In this document: one piece after another, positions 60,992 to 64,000 of the stretch | Numbering within the stretch: the first letter of the stretch is position 1 | Layout: the number at the start of each line of letters is the position of its first letter | NCBI GenBank assembly: GCA_016200225.1 | Contig: JACQFD010000002.1 | Span: forward strand, 62,001-126,000 | DNA: 64,000 bases | Direction of reading: 5' to 3' | Source of the DNA: Planctomycetota bacterium | GTDB taxonomy: Bacteria > Planctomycetota > UBA1135 > JACQFD01 | The notes under the pieces: generated by a model | Told to the model about the DNA's origin: nothing | Database searches by the model: none | Seen by the model: only the letters and a program-made list of their open reading frames with translations | Translations under genes and position numbers: made by a program

Positions 60992-61759
60992 ATGACCACA
61001 GGCCCCACACGGCGGTTTTCGAACCGCGCGCGCGATTACGCGCAATTCCGCCCGGGCTACCCGGCCGAAATCATACAAATACTGGAGCGCGAATGCCGTC
61101 TGCGCGCCTCGAGCGTCGTCGTCGACGCGGGGTGCGGCACGGGCATTTTCACCGAGATTTTGTTGCATCACGGCTGCCGCGTGTTCGCGGTCGAACCGAA
61201 CGACGCGATGCGGCGCGAAGCGGAAAGTAAATGTTCAAAATACGCAAAGTTCACGAGCGTCGCGGCGCCCGCCGAGTCGACGGGACTGCCGGACGCATCC
61301 GCCGATCTCGCCACGTTCGCGCAGTCGTTCCACTGGTTCGACGTCGAACGCGCGCGCGCCGAATTCTTAAGACTCCTGCGGCCTCCCGCGCCGGTTTGTA
61401 TCGTATCCAACGAGCGCCGCCGCACGGGCGACGCGTTTCACGAGCGATTCGAATCGTTGATGATCGAATTCGGAACGGATTATTTACAAGTAATAGACGC
61501 GCTCAAGCGTGAATCGTTAAATTTATTTTTCGGAGTGGATAATATTACAAAATCGGTCCTGCCCAACAAACAACAATTGGATCGCGCGGGCCTTCGCGGA
61601 AGAGTCCTATCCGCATCATTCATGCCCGCGGAGGGACAGCCGCGGCATGAGGAATTGTTAAGAGCATTGGACGCGGCGTTTGAGAAGTATGAAAGAGACG
61701 GAGTTGTTACGATTGAATACGAGACGGTGGCGTTTACGGGAAACCTCCGGCCGAAATGA
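60992..61759 (+). CDS. Class I SAM-dependent methyltransferase
   Basis: 255 residues. VVDAGCGTGIFTEILL is the SAM-binding motif I, VFAVEPNDAMR the acidic end of strand 2, and PDASADLATFAQSFHWFD the motif II/III region typical of Methyltransf_11-type proteins such as YcgJ/Tam-like enzymes. The fold is complete and cytoplasmic; the substrate is not identified. It is divergent from the VCBS gene at 60898. A hairpin follows its stop. Confidence 0.9.
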   Translation: MTTGPTRRFSNRARDYAQFRPGYPAEIIQILERECRLRASSVVVDAGCGTGIFTEILLHHGCRVFAVEPNDAMRREAESKCSKYAKFTSVAAPAESTGLPDASADLATFAQSFHWFDVERARAEFLRLLRPPAPVCIVSNERRRTGDAFHERFESLMIEFGTDYLQVIDALKRESLNLFFGVDNITKSVLPNKQQLDRAGLRGRVLSASFMPAEGQPRHEELLRALDAAFEKYERDGVVTIEYETVAFTGNLRPK

Positions 61760-61767
61760 TGTATTCA

Positions 61768-61790
61768 TGGCCCGCCGCGGGCCATGAGCC
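61768..61790 (+). terminator. Palindromic hairpin downstream of the methyltransferase gene
   Basis: A perfect 10-bp stem TCATGGCCCG / CGGGCCATGA with a 3-base loop lies eight bases after the stop codon. No T-tract follows, so it may be a weak or factor-dependent terminator. Confidence 0.45.
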
Positions 61791-61996
61791 GCGCCCGCCC
61801 CTCGCCGCCCATCGCGTCGTCGCCTTGCGCTGAACGACGATTGCTCGCGCTCGCTCTTCGAGATACTCGCGCCGTTTTCAAAGATTCCAATCCGCACGAC
61901 GTCGGGGTTCGGATCCGATTCGGTTTCATTCATAACAAATCCATATTTAAATAGCGCGCGCGCGTTCGGGAATGTAAAAGTCCATGTCATCGAATC

Positions 61997-63760
61997 ATGC
62001 GAATCGGCACCGGCAACCTTTCGGCATTCGAACGGCCGCACGCGCGGCAACTCGCATTCGCGATTTTCGCCACGATCGTTGCAAACGTGATGTCGGTGCC
62101 GGGCCCCGATTTTCTTCATTATTTTCAGTGGGGACGGGCGGCGGTCGGCGGCGATATCTTCGAAATCCGGAGTTCGACGTTGTCTCCAATTGGAATTCCG
62201 CTTTCGCAATGGTCGCACGGCCCAGGTTTTTTCTTTGGATTCGGCGAATGGATCGCCGGCCGATGGCTCGATCCGATCGCGTGCATGCGGATTCCGCTTG
62301 CTGCGCTACAATTTATTTTTTATTGGTCGGCTGCGGGAATCATAAGAATCGCGGCGCGCGGGAATTTGTCATATTACATTTTCGGCCTCAATTTACTCAT
62401 ATTGGGAACCAACGCCGCATATTATACAAAATGCGTGGCGTCCGAAACGATCGCGCTGTCGAGTCTCTCCGTCATGCTCTATTTTGTAATATCGAGAAGC
62501 GCGTGGCGCCTCCTCGATTCGGCCGTCGTGGCGGCGGCCTTCGGATTCCTAATCATCGCGCGCGTCCAAGTCGCGCCCTACGGCATCGTTTGTTTATTAA
62601 TTCCACGCCTGCGCGACAATCCTCCCGCGAATTATCGACTCGTTTGCGCGCTTTCGGCCGTCGCCGGAGTCTGGGCCGCGGTCCAGATCGGAATTGTCAA
62701 TTACTGGATGACCGGGATTCCGTGGCGAAGCCCCTATATTTTCGGCGACGAATTTTTTCAAAGCGTATCTCTAACAAATACACATCTTTGGGCGATACTC
62801 TTTCACCCGCTGCACGGCTGGTTCGCGACGCATCCGTTTATCATGATCGGACTTGCCTCTATGATTTTCTTTACGGCGCGCACGCGGAACGCGCGCGCCC
62901 GCGTCCTCGGCATCGCGACAATTGTAACCATTGGATTGAATATCGCCGTAAACGCGTCGTGGTACTGCTGGTGGCTCGGCGATTCGTTTGGAATGCGCGG
63001 ACTCGTGTGCGGTTCATTAATCATCGTTCCCGCGTTTATTTATATTATCTCGCGGGCGGAACGCGCGCCCGCGGCAATTTCGGTCGTCGCCTCGACGATT
63101 TGTTGCGCTTGGTCCTGCTTGCTGATGTGGCGCGAAATCGCATCGCCCTTCCGTTGGGCCGATCTGATTCATTTACAATCCTCCGTTCTCGCCGACCCGC
63201 TTTTTTCCATTCCCGCGATCGGCGGCATCCTGACGGTTGCGGCGCTTTGGATCCGCGATCGCGCGAAATTTGGAATTCCAATCGTCGTTCCCTGCTGCGA
63301 GGTTCTTTCCGCGCTCACGATTGGATATATTTTCGGTAATTTAACGAAAACGTTCGCGCTGCAAACGCCACTCGCCGCGTACGGCGCCGAGGCATGCGGT
63401 CTGGTTTTAGCAATAGCGGCCGCGTTGTTCATCCATCGAATCCAGCTTCGCGCGCCGCGCGAGAATCTAAATATTCATCCTCATGCCGGCCGTCGCGCGA
63501 TCGAACGCGTCGTCGGGGCGGCGGCCGCGGCGATGTTTTTGTTTATTACCTTCGCGTTCGCGCGGCTTGCGTTGAATACATTTTCGAAATTGTCAGATCC
63601 GTATTTCGCTGCGTCGCGAATAAATAATATATCAAAAAATGGCGCCGTTTCCATCGACGAGATCACCGGCGGAGGCGAATTTGTAGGAATCCCGGGCTTC
63701 GACGCGGACACCCGACAGGTGCGGGAGTTCATCCTGCGCGAACGCGAGAGAATCAAATGA
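61997..63760 (+). CDS. Large polytopic membrane protein, GT-C glycosyltransferase-like
   Basis: 587 residues with about eleven membrane spans. After span 1 there is a large loop starting PGPDFLHYFQWGRAAVGGDIFE and SQWSHGPGFFFG. The first loop with an Asp pair or Asp-x-His near residue 38 is the place of the catalytic residue in GT-C enzymes, but I see no motif that proves it. The soluble C-terminus of about 45 residues ends EFILRERERIK. Charged residues are rare. A role in moving lipid-linked sugars or building surface glycans is only inferred. No SD is visible. Confidence 0.75.
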   Translation: MRIGTGNLSAFERPHARQLAFAIFATIVANVMSVPGPDFLHYFQWGRAAVGGDIFEIRSSTLSPIGIPLSQWSHGPGFFFGFGEWIAGRWLDPIACMRIPLAALQFIFYWSAAGIIRIAARGNLSYYIFGLNLLILGTNAAYYTKCVASETIALSSLSVMLYFVISRSAWRLLDSAVVAAAFGFLIIARVQVAPYGIVCLLIPRLRDNPPANYRLVCALSAVAGVWAAVQIGIVNYWMTGIPWRSPYIFGDEFFQSVSLTNTHLWAILFHPLHGWFATHPFIMIGLASMIFFTARTRNARARVLGIATIVTIGLNIAVNASWYCWWLGDSFGMRGLVCGSLIIVPAFIYIISRAERAPAAISVVASTICCAWSCLLMWREIASPFRWADLIHLQSSVLADPLFSIPAIGGILTVAALWIRDRAKFGIPIVVPCCEVLSALTIGYIFGNLTKTFALQTPLAAYGAEACGLVLAIAAALFIHRIQLRAPRENLNIHPHAGRRAIERVVGAAAAAMFLFITFAFARLALNTFSKLSDPYFAASRINNISKNGAVSIDEITGGGEFVGIPGFDADTRQVREFILRERERIK

Positions 63761-63777
63761 TATTCCATGCGCTATAA

Positions 63778-64000
63778 TTACAATGTCATCAAAAACGATA
63801 TAAGCGCTTTCTTATCCTCCGCGGACAGATCGAGACCAAACTCATGGCCGGGCACGGCGCGCGATTTCACACCGGGACCGCGCCAGCCGCTCGGAACATA
63901 ATCGTTTTGGAGACGCCTGCGGTCGAACCAATCTTCGAGGGATGTTACAAATCCGGAATGGCCGTAAAGCCCGCGGTACCACAGTCCGCGAAGCGATGGA
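63778..64000 (-). CDS. C-terminal fragment of a c-type cytochrome/peroxidase-like protein
   Basis: The minus frame is open from the right edge to a TAA at 63780-63778, 74 codons, with no start in the window. PSLRGLWYRGLYGHSGFVTS and GHEFGLDLSAEDKKALISFL are very like the end of dihaem cytochrome c peroxidase/MauG-type and related c-type cytochromes: a PSLRGL segment, a YGHSG with a candidate haem-ligand His, and the final LSAEDKxALIxFL helix. The haem-binding CxxCH sites would be in the missing part. Its stop is 17 bases from the stop of the membrane protein gene. Confidence 0.75.
   Translation of the reverse strand, partial: PSLRGLWYRGLYGHSGFVTSLEDWFDRRRLQNDYVPSGWRGPGVKSRAVPGHEFGLDLSAEDKKALISFLMTL

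Noticed and set aside
61760-61987. Minus-strand frame beginning MTWTFTFPNARALF between the methyltransferase and the membrane protein
   Set aside because: It runs into Arg-rich sequence and through the methyltransferase gene, and has no recognisable domain. A very small gene cannot be excluded but is not supported.

Overview
The window looks like a piece of chromosome from a GC-rich, Gram-negative-type bacterium with a large secretome. The best guess is a planctomycete-like lineage, and this is inference. The reasons are several very large secreted FG-GAP/VCBS-repeat proteins sharing one unusual C-terminal domain, an ECF sigma factor fused through a membrane helix to a long extracytoplasmic region, many lipoproteins, very few recognisable Shine-Dalgarno sequences, and GTP-type PEP carboxykinase. 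No rRNA, tRNA, CRISPR array, intact transposase or phage gene was recognised. Both edges cut genes: a secreted protein on the minus strand at the left, and a c-type cytochrome/peroxidase-like protein on the minus strand at the right.

Layout. 1-6.2 kb: a partial secreted protein, a 983-residue FG-GAP protein, then a cassette of two lipoproteins and a small soluble protein, ending near a strong terminator. 6.2-9.2 kb: a decayed FG-GAP gene, then a tightly coupled radical SAM plus DegT-type aminotransferase pair. 9.3-13.2 kb: the membrane-tethered ECF sigma factor, then a palindromic intergenic repeat. 13.2-25.3 kb: M1 aminopeptidase, a lipoprotein, a large TPR/HExxH/lectin-like protein, a class C beta-lactamase-like hydrolase, cystathionine beta-synthase, an internally deleted FAD oxidoreductase, a small membrane protein and PEP carboxykinase. 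A second, inverted copy of the palindromic repeat follows. 25.6-33.9 kb: a polytopic membrane protein and a secreted protein (minus), then a beta-propeller/dihaem protein, a TolB-like propeller protein and a secreted protein (plus), each of the last three followed by a clear intrinsic terminator. 33.9-38.3 kb: two tandem OPT-family transporters.

38.5-47.6 kb is one closely packed minus-strand run of ten genes: a ComEA-like HhH protein, nadC, an RsbW-like ATPase, VanZ-like, purB, a TIM-barrel isomerase, thiD, a 2Fe-2S ferredoxin, a class A beta-lactamase-like protein, and a signal-less subtilase with a C-terminal glycogen-binding-like domain. 47.7-64 kb: a polyferredoxin-TPR membrane protein, two tandem paralogues of single-span proteins with carboxypeptidase-regulatory-like ectodomains, a secreted glucose/sorbosone dehydrogenase, two convergent VCBS proteins, a methyltransferase, a polytopic membrane protein and the cytochrome fragment.

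The most unusual points are: (i) a mobile C-terminal module of about 130 residues, with a G-x-G-T/S-P-G-C start and an I-Q-P-type end, on five intact proteins and one remnant with quite different N-terminal parts; (ii) the transmembrane sigma factor with a thousand-residue ectodomain; (iii) a predicted cytoplasmic protease with a glycogen-binding-type domain; (iv) palindromic repeats placed in opposite orientations in two convergent gene junctions; (v) genes decaying by internal deletion; (vi) short AT-rich codon islands throughout otherwise GC-rich genes.
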